NCBI RefSeq assembly: GCF_004357985.1
Contig: NZ_SMTF01000005.1
Span: 62,001 to 126,000 of the forward strand
Direction of reading: 5' to 3'
DNA from: Luteimonas aestuarii
GTDB lineage: Bacteria; Pseudomonadota; Gammaproteobacteria; Xanthomonadales; Xanthomonadaceae
Length of the DNA: 64,000 nucleotides
Position 1 is the stretch's first letter, and the number at the start of each line of letters is the position of its first letter. The notes beneath the pieces were generated by a model. The model was not told where the DNA came from. It ran no database searches and worked only from the letters and a program-made list of their open reading frames with translations. This document shows, one piece after another, positions 42,248 through 49,984 of the stretch. Made by a program: the position numbers and the translations under genes.

Positions 42248-43255
42248 TCACGGACCGCGGACTTCGCGCAGCGTCATGCCAAGGGTTTCCACCTCCAGTC
42301 GATCCGCGAAGCGCTTGGTGGTCTTCATGCGCATGCGCTCGACGATGCCGGTAGCGCCATCGATGCGATAGACCACGGTCGTGCTGACATCGATGCCTTC
42401 GGCAAGGGCATCGGCGCCCAGGCCCTCCAGTTCCGGCATGGTGGCTGCCGTCACTTCGTCCATCATCGCCACCACGGCGTCACGCACCGCGTTGCGGTCC
42501 AGCGCAACCGTCCAGGTCGCGTCGTACTTGCCGGGCGCGTCGGCGGCTGCGGCCACGCGCACCTGGTGGCTGCGCGCGACCGGCGCGTTGCCGAATGGCA
42601 ATTCACCCTCATCCTCGAACGAGTACGTCCGGCCGGGCTCCAGGCCACCACCTGCCATGTAATTGAAGGCCAGCGGTGCTTCGGACAGGCCTGCCTCCAG
42701 CACCTCCGGCGACGCGATCTGCGCCAGCAGCGCCTCGACGAATGCCTGCCACTGCCCGGGCTGTACCGGTTCATGCTTGCGCAGCGTGCTGAACATGTCG
42801 TCGAACATGCCCTGCATCACGCTGCGCATCCTGCCGACCAGTGCGTCGAGGTTCGCGATGCCTGCGTACGCGCCCTCGCCGTCGAGATCGACCTCGACCA
42901 CCATGCCTTCCAGCGCCTTGGCGGCCGAGGTCATCACCGCCTGCATGTCGATGGCGCCGGCCATCGACTCCATGCCGCGCACCTGGATGTCCATGTTTTC
43001 GCTACGCCAGCGCTGGCGGTAGCCGTCGCCCTTGGGCGCACCCTCGACATGGGTCGTGCTGGTGCCTTCGATCGTGACCTCCATGCCGTCGCGGGTCGAC
43101 ACCTGCCGGTACTCGTCGGCGTACACCAGGGTGCGCCCCTGCACCCACGGCAAGGGCCATTCCACTTCACCCGCCTGCCCTGCCTCCTGCGCCGTGTCCT
43201 GCGCAGCCGCCATCGGTGCGAACGCGAGCAGCGTCGCCAGCCACCATGCCTTCAT
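42248..43255 (-). CDS. secreted protein of unknown function
   Basis: A 335-residue exported protein, signal peptide ending FAPMAAA|Q. The mature part starts VEWPLPWVQGRTLVYADEYRQVSTRDG and continues as a beta-rich domain with long helical stretches (SVMQGMFDDMFSTLRKHEPV). It contains YSFEDEGELPFGNAPV and ends ERMRMKTTKRFADRLEVETL. It resembles the many periplasmic proteins that follow a prefoldin-free beta fold, but no family was recognised. The ATG at 43255 follows CAGGGGCACGAC. Confidence 0.72.
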   Translation of the reverse strand: MKAWWLATLLAFAPMAAAQDTAQEAGQAGEVEWPLPWVQGRTLVYADEYRQVSTRDGMEVTIEGTSTTHVEGAPKGDGYRQRWRSENMDIQVRGMESMAGAIDMQAVMTSAAKALEGMVVEVDLDGEGAYAGIANLDALVGRMRSVMQGMFDDMFSTLRKHEPVQPGQWQAFVEALLAQIASPEVLEAGLSEAPLAFNYMAGGGLEPGRTYSFEDEGELPFGNAPVARSHQVRVAAAADAPGKYDATWTVALDRNAVRDAVVAMMDEVTAATMPELEGLGADALAEGIDVSTTVVYRIDGATGIVERMRMKTTKRFADRLEVETLGMTLREVRGP

Positions 43256-43325
43256 GTCGTGCCCCTGCCCCCAAACTACCGCGATGATGCCCGAGCGCAC
43301 GACGACTGTCGCGCACCCCGATCGA

Positions 43326-44216
43326 CTAATGCGCAGCGGCCGTGCGCGCGACCCGCATCCCACCTGGTGTCACCACCACGTCGAGGAGCGCCGCCGTCTC
43401 CGCGTCGGGTTCGCCGCGGATGTCGCCGGGCCGGTATTTCATCTGGAACGTGCTGATCACATCGCGCGTCGCCTCGTCCAGCTCGCCATGGCGTGGGACC
43501 CGATAGCCCACGCGGGCCAACTGCTGCTGGAACCACGCCACGTCCGGCAGCGGCTGGACAGCATGGTGCGCCAGGCGCGCGGCCACCTGAGCGGCATCCG
43601 GCCAGGGCACCAAACCTTCGTCGGCCAGGCGCTTCCACGGGAACATCGGCCCCGGGTCCTGCTTGCGACCGGGCGCGATGTCGGCATGGCCCAGCACGAA
43701 CTCGGGGCGGATGTCATGGCGCGCCATGATCTGGCGGACCAGTTCCACCACCACGTCGATCTGCGCTTCCGGATACGGCGCGTATACGCGTCCCCCGGGC
43801 GTGTCGGTGAACCCGGGATTGACGATTTCGATGCCGATCGAGGACGCGTTGAGCGACGTCACCCCGCGCCATTCGCTGACGCCTGCATGTCGCGCAAGCC
43901 GGCTTTCGTCCACCAGGCGGTAGACCTCCACCGGATCTTCCCGGACCAGGTAGTGCGAGGACACGCGTCCCTGCCGCGCCAGGATGTCCAGCGACAGGTC
44001 GAAATCGGCCACCGTGTAGTGCAGGATCAGGAACTGCACGCGGCTGGCCTGCACCACCGACGTGTGCGACGTATCGATACGCAAGCCCGGCGTGGTGCAT
44101 GCGGCCAGCAGGCAGGCGACGGTGGCGATGCACGCGACGCGCGCCATCTTCCAGCGCGCTGCCTGCGGCCGGACTGCAACCGGCACCGCCCCAGCGCGCG
44201 TTGCGCGTGCATCCAT
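43326..44216 (-). CDS. amiD: N-acetylmuramoyl-L-alanine amidase, AmiD-like lipoprotein
   Basis: A 296-residue zinc amidase that cleaves the muramyl-peptide bond during cell-wall recycling. After a long basic leader a lipobox (CLLAAC) anchors it. The amidase_2 domain shows VQFLILHYTVADFD with the first zinc His, YRLVDESRLARHAGVSEWRG, and the later ligands in VLGHADIAPGRKQDPGPMFPW. A C-terminal peptidoglycan-binding-like part follows (QQLARVGYRVPRHGELDEATRDVISTFQMKYRPG). GGGAGGATTGAGCGGG precedes the ATG at 44216; an ATG at 44147 would also give a lipoprotein. Confidence 0.9.
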   Translation of the reverse strand: MDARATRAGAVPVAVRPQAARWKMARVACIATVACLLAACTTPGLRIDTSHTSVVQASRVQFLILHYTVADFDLSLDILARQGRVSSHYLVREDPVEVYRLVDESRLARHAGVSEWRGVTSLNASSIGIEIVNPGFTDTPGGRVYAPYPEAQIDVVVELVRQIMARHDIRPEFVLGHADIAPGRKQDPGPMFPWKRLADEGLVPWPDAAQVAARLAHHAVQPLPDVAWFQQQLARVGYRVPRHGELDEATRDVISTFQMKYRPGDIRGEPDAETAALLDVVVTPGGMRVARTAAAH

Positions 44217-44221
44217 CCCGC

Positions 44222-44809
44222 TCAATCCTCCCAGCCCCACGGCGCCTCCGGCGCATCGACCGTTTGCGACAGGTCGAAGTCGACCTGGAAGCCGCGCTCG
44301 GTGCCGACGCGATTGGCGGCATACACGAAGCGCTCGCCGGGGTGGATCTCGACCAGCCACACGCTGCGCAGGCCGCTGCCGGGGATCGCGTCGCGCGTCT
44401 GGTCGTCGGCCGGGAACACCTGCGTATCCGCACTGCCGCTGTTGCTGGTGCGGCCGCCGTACAACGTCACCGCATCGGGCGTGCCATCGCGATGGCGGTG
44501 GTCGTGCCGGAGTTCGATGCCGTCGGCGTTCCGGGTGAAGACCCAGGTGCGGGAATGGTCGTCATCCACCGCCAGCGGCACGCGCACGCGGTCTTCCGTG
44601 CAATCGCGCACGTGCATCACCACGCGTCGGTTGCGGAAGGCGTCGTCGCCGGCCGGCGCGCGGATCAGCTCGCCCGCATACGCATGGCCGCACAACGACT
44701 GCAGGCGCTGCCACCAGTCGCCGGCGCTTCCGGCATCGGCGAACGCAGGCAGTGCGATGAGCGCTGCGCTGGCCAGGCATGTGGCCACGGACGTGCGGCG
44801 GATCGACAT
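44222..44809 (-). CDS. secreted protein of unknown function
   Basis: A 195-residue exported protein with a signal peptide ending ALPAFA. The mature part has WWQRLQSLCGHAYAGELIRAP and later MHVRDCTEDRVRVPLAVDDDHSRTWVFTRNADGIELRHDHRHRDG, a pattern of a compact beta-sandwich with two Cys. It ends QVDFDLSQTVDAPEAPWGW. No family was recognised, although similar secreted proteins occur in this family. GGAG precedes the ATG at 44809. It is 5 bp upstream of amiD and probably in the same operon. Confidence 0.7.
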   Translation of the reverse strand: MSIRRTSVATCLASAALIALPAFADAGSAGDWWQRLQSLCGHAYAGELIRAPAGDDAFRNRRVVMHVRDCTEDRVRVPLAVDDDHSRTWVFTRNADGIELRHDHRHRDGTPDAVTLYGGRTSNSGSADTQVFPADDQTRDAIPGSGLRSVWLVEIHPGERFVYAANRVGTERGFQVDFDLSQTVDAPEAPWGWED

Positions 44810-44966
44810 CGGCGAACTCCGGTGGGGGCTGTTCGCACGGTAGCAGCTACGTGACCGGTGGCGCACGTCCACGCCGTGACATCTGCCTTTCATGTCGCCG
44901 AAACGCGGCATTGACACCATGGCGCCTAGGATGCGCGCACCGCACGGAGAACAACGGCAGGAGCCC

Positions 44967-45176
44967 ATGTCCAATCCCACGACACACATCGAAGTACAGC
45001 CGGAACACGACGGCGGTTGGAGCGTTGCCCGGAACCGCATCATCGACGGCTATTTCAACAGCCTGCAGGCCGCGAACGACTACGCCAGCGCCTGCGCGCA
45101 ACGTGCGAAGCGCGCAGGGCTGGACGTCAGGTTGTTGATATGGCCGGATGAGCCGCCATCCGACGCGGCCGCGTAA
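44967..45176 (+). CDS. DUF2188-like small protein
   Basis: A 69-residue protein: IEVQPEHDGGWSVARNRIIDGYFNSLQAANDYASACAQRAKRAG, then an acidic C-terminus. The GGWxV... helix pattern resembles DUF2188 small proteins of unknown function. GGCAGGAGCCC precedes the ATG at 44967. It is divergent from the gene at 44222. Confidence 0.72.
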   Translation: MSNPTTHIEVQPEHDGGWSVARNRIIDGYFNSLQAANDYASACAQRAKRAGLDVRLLIWPDEPPSDAAA

Positions 45177-45294
45177 GGGAATGCGCGAAGGTGCCCGGGT
45201 CTCCGCCACGCCGAACAGCCGTCGCCACCCGGTGCAGGATCCGATCCTGGCCAACGCCCCGTAGAACGATGCACGGGATACAGGGCACCTTGGA

Positions 45295-45543
45295 TCACAC
45301 CTGGCCCGGAGCACCGCCCAACGCTTGACGCCACTGCTGCAGGAAGCCGCGCGTGGCCTCCCACCGCTGCGGAAACGCCGCGATTTCGTCCGGGCTGGCC
45401 TTCTGGAAGGCATCGGCAATGGCCTCGATGTCCGCCCAGAACCTCGGGTTGCCGGCAAGCGGCCGCATCATCGTCAACATCACGATTTCCATGGCGGCCT
45501 GCTTGGCCACCATCACGTCTTCGTCGGTCGGTTTCTGTTGCAT
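45295..45543 (-). CDS. hypothetical helical protein
   Basis: An 82-residue soluble protein rich in Met, Ala and Gln, largely helical: VAKQAAMEIVMLTMMRPLAGNPRFWADIEAIADAFQKASPDEIAAF. No family was recognised. The ATG at 45543 lacks a strong ribosome site. It converges with the small gene at 44967. Confidence 0.6.
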   Translation of the reverse strand: MQQKPTDEDVMVAKQAAMEIVMLTMMRPLAGNPRFWADIEAIADAFQKASPDEIAAFPQRWEATRGFLQQWRQALGGAPGQV

Positions 45544-45658
45544 CTTCAGTCCCGGAAATGAAAGACGCACAGCATACCGTGCGCCGGCGACCGGCCCGTC
45601 GTCAGACGCGTCCGCGTCCGAGCGGATCGACTCCGCACATCGCCGGGCGCTACGCGAC

Positions 45659-46291
45659 TCAGGACGAACCGTCACCCGATTCGTCGGCCTGCTCCACGAT
45701 CACCGGATCGGGCGGACCCTCCGGCTCCTCGGGCAGCGGCGCGTCGGCCGGCGTGCCCGGCAGGTAGAACGCCACCCGGTCGAACAGGCGGCTGTAGAAA
45801 TCCTGGTTCTGCACGGTATTGCTGCCCACGCGCACCAGGTTGACGTTGCTGCCGATCGGCAGAGGCACCGACACCGAGCCGATCATGCTCACGCCGACAC
45901 TGGCGGAACTGGCCTGCGTCTTCAGCGCGTAGCGGTCCTGCACGGCATTGATGAACACCAGCGAGCCGCCGGCGGCCTGTGGCACGCAGGTGGCGCGGAC
46001 GTTGAGCTGGGTATGCACGTCGGACTGCGGCTGGAACACCTTCGTGGCCTCAAGCCCCTCGGGAGACTGCTTGGCGATCACGTAGCCCTGCCCCAGCAGC
46101 GCGCGCCGCGCGGACTCGCATGCAGTCACCGGCGGCGCATCGTAGGCCCGCGAGTAGGTATCGTCGGCGCCAAAAGTCTCGCCCAGGGGCGGTGCGCCGG
46201 CCTTGTGGCTGCCACCCCTGCCGCAGGCGGACAACAGCACGGCCAGCGAAAGCGCTGAAACGAAGAGGCGATGGCGGGAAACGGGGGGCAT
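45659..46291 (-). CDS. DUF2242-family lipoprotein
   Basis: A 210-residue lipoprotein: signal LFVSALSLAVLLSAC with lipobox, then DTYSRAYDAPPVTACESARRALLGQGYVI. FINAVQDRYALKTQASSASVGVSMIGSVSVP and YSRLFDRVAFYLPG follow, the pattern of DUF2242 proteins, which are conserved and of unknown function in proteobacteria. The tail is Glu/Pro-rich. The ATG is at 46291. Confidence 0.82.
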   Translation of the reverse strand: MPPVSRHRLFVSALSLAVLLSACGRGGSHKAGAPPLGETFGADDTYSRAYDAPPVTACESARRALLGQGYVIAKQSPEGLEATKVFQPQSDVHTQLNVRATCVPQAAGGSLVFINAVQDRYALKTQASSASVGVSMIGSVSVPLPIGSNVNLVRVGSNTVQNQDFYSRLFDRVAFYLPGTPADAPLPEEPEGPPDPVIVEQADESGDGSS

Positions 46292-46384
46292 GCGGGCACG
46301 CGACGGCGGTGGAAACGCTTGCAGAGTGTACTGGCGCCGACGTGCAGGTGGACTGAATGCGCCCCTGCACACGGCACCGAGGCA

Positions 46385-46639
46385 TCATCCCGGGCAGCGC
46401 CTGCGCAGCCACGCAAGCGCACCCGGCTGCATGCCCTTGAACTTCGGCGCGTCCGCCAGCGCCGCCACCAGCAATCGCCGCGGCTGGTGCCGTCGTTTCC
46501 ATGCGTGGTAGAGACGCGAACGCGACGCCGTCGATTCCACCAGGTACAGGCCCGGAGCGAGTCGCACCATGTCATCCGGCGGGCTCACAGCCTCGGGCGG
46601 AGGTTCCAGCTGGACCAGGTAGAGCGTTGGTTCGTTCAT
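46385..46639 (-). CDS. hypothetical protein
   Basis: An 84-residue protein with TLYLVQLEPPPEAVSPPDDMVRLAPGLYLVESTASRSRLYHAW and a basic C-terminus (RRRCPG). No family recognised. AAGGTGG lies 7 bases before the ATG. It may be a small DNA- or RNA-contacting protein because of the basic end, but that is a guess. Confidence 0.6.
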   Translation of the reverse strand: MNEPTLYLVQLEPPPEAVSPPDDMVRLAPGLYLVESTASRSRLYHAWKRRHQPRRLLVAALADAPKFKGMQPGALAWLRRRCPG

Positions 46640-46794
46640 CGTGCCGCCACCTTCGCATCCGTCCATCGTTGGGGGCGTGAATGCATTGCGCGTCATCGCG
46701 GACGCGGCCGCGGCGCAGGCGCACGATCGCGCCTTCACGCCTCGCCCCGCACGGCATCGCCAGACTCGACGCACCCCCACATGGAGCCACGCCG

Positions 46795-47511
46795 ATGGCC
46801 ACGCGCAAGCAGGACACCGAACGCCTCGCCAGGCTGATGAAGAAGATCGACATCGCGATGCTGACCACCGTCGGCAAGGGCGGGATCCTCGCCAGCCGGC
46901 CGCTGTCCACGCAGTCGGCCACCTACGACGGCGAACGCGTGTGGTTCTTCACCGAAGCCGACAGCCCCAAGGTCGCCGAAATCCGCCGCAACGCGAAGGT
47001 CAACCTGGCCTATGCCTCGAAGGACGCCAACACCTACCTGTCCGTGGCCGGCGACGCGCGCATCAGCCGCGACCGCGCGCGCATCGAGGAGTTCTGGAAC
47101 GACGCCATGAAGGCGTTCTTCCCCAAGGGCAAGGACGATCCGAACCTGGTGCTGATCGAAGTGCAGGCACGCACCATCGAGTATTGGGACGGCCCCGGCA
47201 GCTGGATCGGCAAGGCGATCACCTTCGCCGTCGCGCGCGTGACCGGCAACGACGACGTGATGGGCGAGAACCGGATCGTCGATGTCCGCACCGGGCGCAG
47301 CCGCAAGCCCGCGGGCAGCGACCACCCGGGCAAGGCGGCGCGAAAGCGCTCGCCCGCGAAGAATGCGACCGGGAAGGCGACGAAGAAGGCCGCGAAGAAC
47401 ACCCGCAAGTCATCCACGCGCAAGAAGGCGGCCCCCGCCGGCAAGAAGGCCACGAAGAAGACGGCGACAAGGAAGCGCGCGGTGAAGAAGACGGCGGCGC
47501 GCAAGGCCTGA
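46795..47511 (+). CDS. pyridoxamine 5'-phosphate oxidase-like stress protein with H1-like tail
   Basis: A 238-residue protein. Residues 1-165 form a general-stress-protein-26 type flavin-binding fold: IDIAMLTTVGKGGILASRPL, VWFFTEADSPKVAEIRRNAKVNLAY and EYWDGPGSWIGKAITF. From about 165 to 238 the sequence is almost only Lys, Ala, Thr and Arg in AKK/TKK repeats, like bacterial histone-H1-type tails. GGAG precedes the ATG at 46795. The flavin domain suggests a redox or stress role, and the tail suggests contact with DNA or RNA; the combination is unusual. Confidence 0.88.
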   Translation: MATRKQDTERLARLMKKIDIAMLTTVGKGGILASRPLSTQSATYDGERVWFFTEADSPKVAEIRRNAKVNLAYASKDANTYLSVAGDARISRDRARIEEFWNDAMKAFFPKGKDDPNLVLIEVQARTIEYWDGPGSWIGKAITFAVARVTGNDDVMGENRIVDVRTGRSRKPAGSDHPGKAARKRSPAKNATGKATKKAAKNTRKSSTRKKAAPAGKKATKKTATRKRAVKKTAARKA

Positions 47512-47533
47512 CGCCCGCGCGCACCGCATCCGG

Positions 47534-48559
47534 TCAGCTACGCGCCCGCCGGAACTGGCCGCGCTCCACGCCCTCGCGCCATTCCGCGGGCCGCGGCTGC
47601 CACGGCCCCTCGCCCAGTACCGCCTCGACGAGGTTGGCGACCGGATAGCCGAGGTGGTGTTCGGCCGACAGCCCGCCATCGTCCATGTGCGCATGCGCCA
47701 CGAAGGCGCGGAACGCGGCCTCGTCGCGCGCGGCCAGCGCGGTGATCCTGGCGGCCAGGTCGTAGGACAACCGATTGCCGTCGTCGGTGCGCAGGAACGA
47801 CTTTCCGGACCAGAACGCCTGCACGCCGGCGTCGTCCCAGTAGCGCACGTGTTGCGCGGCCAGTTCGCGCGGGCTGAACAGCTGGGTGCGCGGGTCGGCC
47901 ATCTCGGGGAAGATCGCGTGCTCGGTATTCACCGCGAGGCCTTCGTTGAGCCACGCCGGGATCGGCAGGTGCGACAGCAGGCTGTGCGTCAGCTCGTGCG
48001 CGATCACCGGCTCCATCATGCCCAGCTCGCCCTGCGGCATCACGAAATGGCCGTAGCCGTCCTGGATGAACATGCCCGACGACATCGCGTATTCGCCGCC
48101 TTCGGGGTAGTAATGCGAGACGTAGTCGTAGTACGCGTCCTCGTCCGCGAATACGATCGCCAGGTGCGGGCCGTGGCCGCCATCGTCGGCCAGTTCCGCG
48201 AGGTTGGCGCGCACGCGCCTGAGCACGCGCTGGCAGAAGGCGAGGAACAATTCGGACTGCCGCGGCGGCAGCGCCGACAGCAGCAGGAAGTCCGCCGACT
48301 CGCGGATCGTGTATCCACCCCCCGAGCGTTCCGACAGGGCCTCCAGCCAGCCCCACGCCGCCGAACGCCAGTACGCATGGCGGCGTGCATCGTCGCCCTC
48401 CGGCGTCACCGCGTGCATCGCCTCCCAGTCCGGGATGGGCACGGTGGTGCCCGCGCGCCAGGCCATCGCCACCGGCACGCGCTCGACCGGCGTGGCAACC
48501 GTCACGGGAGCGCTTGCGGAGCGCGGGCCGCCCAGCAGTTGGCGCAAGGTCTTCAGCAT
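47534..48559 (-). CDS. M61/DUF1570-like putative metalloprotease
   Basis: A 341-residue protein without a clear signal peptide from the chosen ATG. The zinc motif AHELTHSLLSHLPIPAWLNEGLAV (HExxH with downstream Glu) is at about residue 195, followed by NTEHAIFPEMADPRTQLFSPREL. The fold recalls gluzincins that act on small peptides or scaffold proteins. The N-terminal 60 residues are Arg/Pro-rich and variable. The start ATG at 48559 is followed by LKTLRQLLGG. The substrate is unknown. Confidence 0.78.
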   Translation of the reverse strand: MLKTLRQLLGGPRSASAPVTVATPVERVPVAMAWRAGTTVPIPDWEAMHAVTPEGDDARRHAYWRSAAWGWLEALSERSGGGYTIRESADFLLLSALPPRQSELFLAFCQRVLRRVRANLAELADDGGHGPHLAIVFADEDAYYDYVSHYYPEGGEYAMSSGMFIQDGYGHFVMPQGELGMMEPVIAHELTHSLLSHLPIPAWLNEGLAVNTEHAIFPEMADPRTQLFSPRELAAQHVRYWDDAGVQAFWSGKSFLRTDDGNRLSYDLAARITALAARDEAAFRAFVAHAHMDDGGLSAEHHLGYPVANLVEAVLGEGPWQPRPAEWREGVERGQFRRARS

Positions 48560-48644
48560 GGCGGGGCCATCCAATGCGGGCAGTGCAGGCGCCCCACTGG
48601 ATCGCAAGCGTGCGCGTCGTGCACCCCGCCGCGCAGACGTCGGC

Positions 48645-48842
48645 TCAATCGCCCCCGTGCCGCTCGCGGATGACCTGCAGGCGTTCGCGATAGTAGAGGG
48701 CGTCGGCAGGCTCGAGGTCGGGATGCGCGGACAACCAGGCCTCGGCATCGCGCAGCAGCGCGGCCTTGTCGGCTTCCGGTTGCTCCAGCGCGGTATCGAC
48801 CTGGTCGAGCTGGATCAAGGCGTCGTCGCGGGTGGTCGCCAT
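48645..48842 (-). CDS. small hypothetical protein
   Basis: A 65-residue soluble helical protein: DDALIQLDQVDTALEQPEADKAALLRDAEAWLSAHPDLEPADALYY. CAGGAG precedes the ATG at 48842. No family recognised. It overlaps no other gene and lies 85 bp upstream of the metalloprotease gene. Confidence 0.6.
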   Translation of the reverse strand: MATTRDDALIQLDQVDTALEQPEADKAALLRDAEAWLSAHPDLEPADALYYRERLQVIRERHGGD

Positions 48843-48955
48843 GCAGTCGCTCCTGGTTGGCGTTGGGCTCGAGGACCTGCGGACGGGGCGCGTGCAAGCG
48901 TGCACCCCACGCCGCGATGGGCCGCCACCCTAGCGCCCGCCGCATCACGATCCCG

Positions 48956-49786
48956 TCATGGCGTGGCCGCGGTGTCCGCGCCCCCCGTCGCACGCTGGTC
49001 GCGCACCCAGCGCATCTGGTTGCGGAAGGTATCCACCCAGTACACGTCGCGGTGCGCCGCAAGGTACGCCAGCAATTCATCGTGAGCCTCGACCGACGTC
49101 TGCAGGTGGTCGCCACCGATGCCATGGAACGTGAAACCGATCATCGTGCCGTTGCGCCCTGCGTCCTCCACCAGCGCGATCAACTGCGCACCGGTGAACT
49201 CGACCGGCGCCACCACCGGCGCGGCCAACGGGTCGAAGCCCGCCATGTCCGCCACACCCGTGCCTTCCACCAGCTTGATGCCGAGGAAGGCATCGGCAAT
49301 CGACGGCAGGTAGTCGCCGTCCATCGCCATCCGGTCGCCACAGGGCGCGGTATAGGTGAACTCGGTACTGCCATCGATCGCCTGCAGCATCGTGTTCGCC
49401 AACAGCACCTGGTCGCGCATCTGCGCGACGGTGGTCCTGTCCAGGTCCTGCTGCGGCGCCACCCATTCGCGCCCGGCGCCGCGCCCGGAACACTGGTGGA
49501 ACAGGCTGTGGTTGCCCAGTTCGTGGCCATTGCGCGCGGCGGCGCGCCACTCTTCCATGCGCGTGCGCACGACCTGAGCGCCCAGCGTGAGGTAGAAACT
49601 GCCCTTGAAGCCATGCCGGTCGAGCGCGGGGATGGCGTTGTCCAGCTGCGAATCCAGCGCATCGTCGTAGGCCAGGTTGACCGCGGCCTTGGCGCCATTC
49701 GGCCATGCGAAAGACGGTTTGGCGGCATGTACCAGGCCCGACCACGCCAGCAGTGCACACACTGCGCCAAATACCGCCATCCGCAT
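48956..49786 (-). CDS. polysaccharide deacetylase family protein
   Basis: A 276-residue exported NodB-type deacetylase. Signal peptide ends LVHAA. The conserved AVNLAYDDALDSQLDNAIPALDRHGFKGSFYLT is the family start with the metal Asp pair. GHELGNHSLFHQCSG holds His ligands, and GFTFHGIGG near the end contributes the last one. Members remove acetyl groups from peptidoglycan, chitin or exopolysaccharides. The ATG at 49786 has GGGGAG upstream. It is divergent from the GH3 gene, so the two may act on the same material. Confidence 0.88.
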   Translation of the reverse strand: MRMAVFGAVCALLAWSGLVHAAKPSFAWPNGAKAAVNLAYDDALDSQLDNAIPALDRHGFKGSFYLTLGAQVVRTRMEEWRAAARNGHELGNHSLFHQCSGRGAGREWVAPQQDLDRTTVAQMRDQVLLANTMLQAIDGSTEFTYTAPCGDRMAMDGDYLPSIADAFLGIKLVEGTGVADMAGFDPLAAPVVAPVEFTGAQLIALVEDAGRNGTMIGFTFHGIGGDHLQTSVEAHDELLAYLAAHRDVYWVDTFRNQMRWVRDQRATGGADTAATP

Positions 49787-49984
49787 CGCACGCGCTCCCC
49801 GTCGCAGGTCGCCGGAGTATAGGCAACGCACGGCGCCGTGCCACCCGGTGCGATGCGCAGGCCACGGAGCGCCGCTGCATCGCGCCCGTTGGCCCGGCCG
49901 CCACGCATGGACCCGGTCGCCGGAATGCGGGATGCTGCGGTCCGCAGGCCACCGTCCATGCCGGACCCCCACCGGAGAGGTTGC

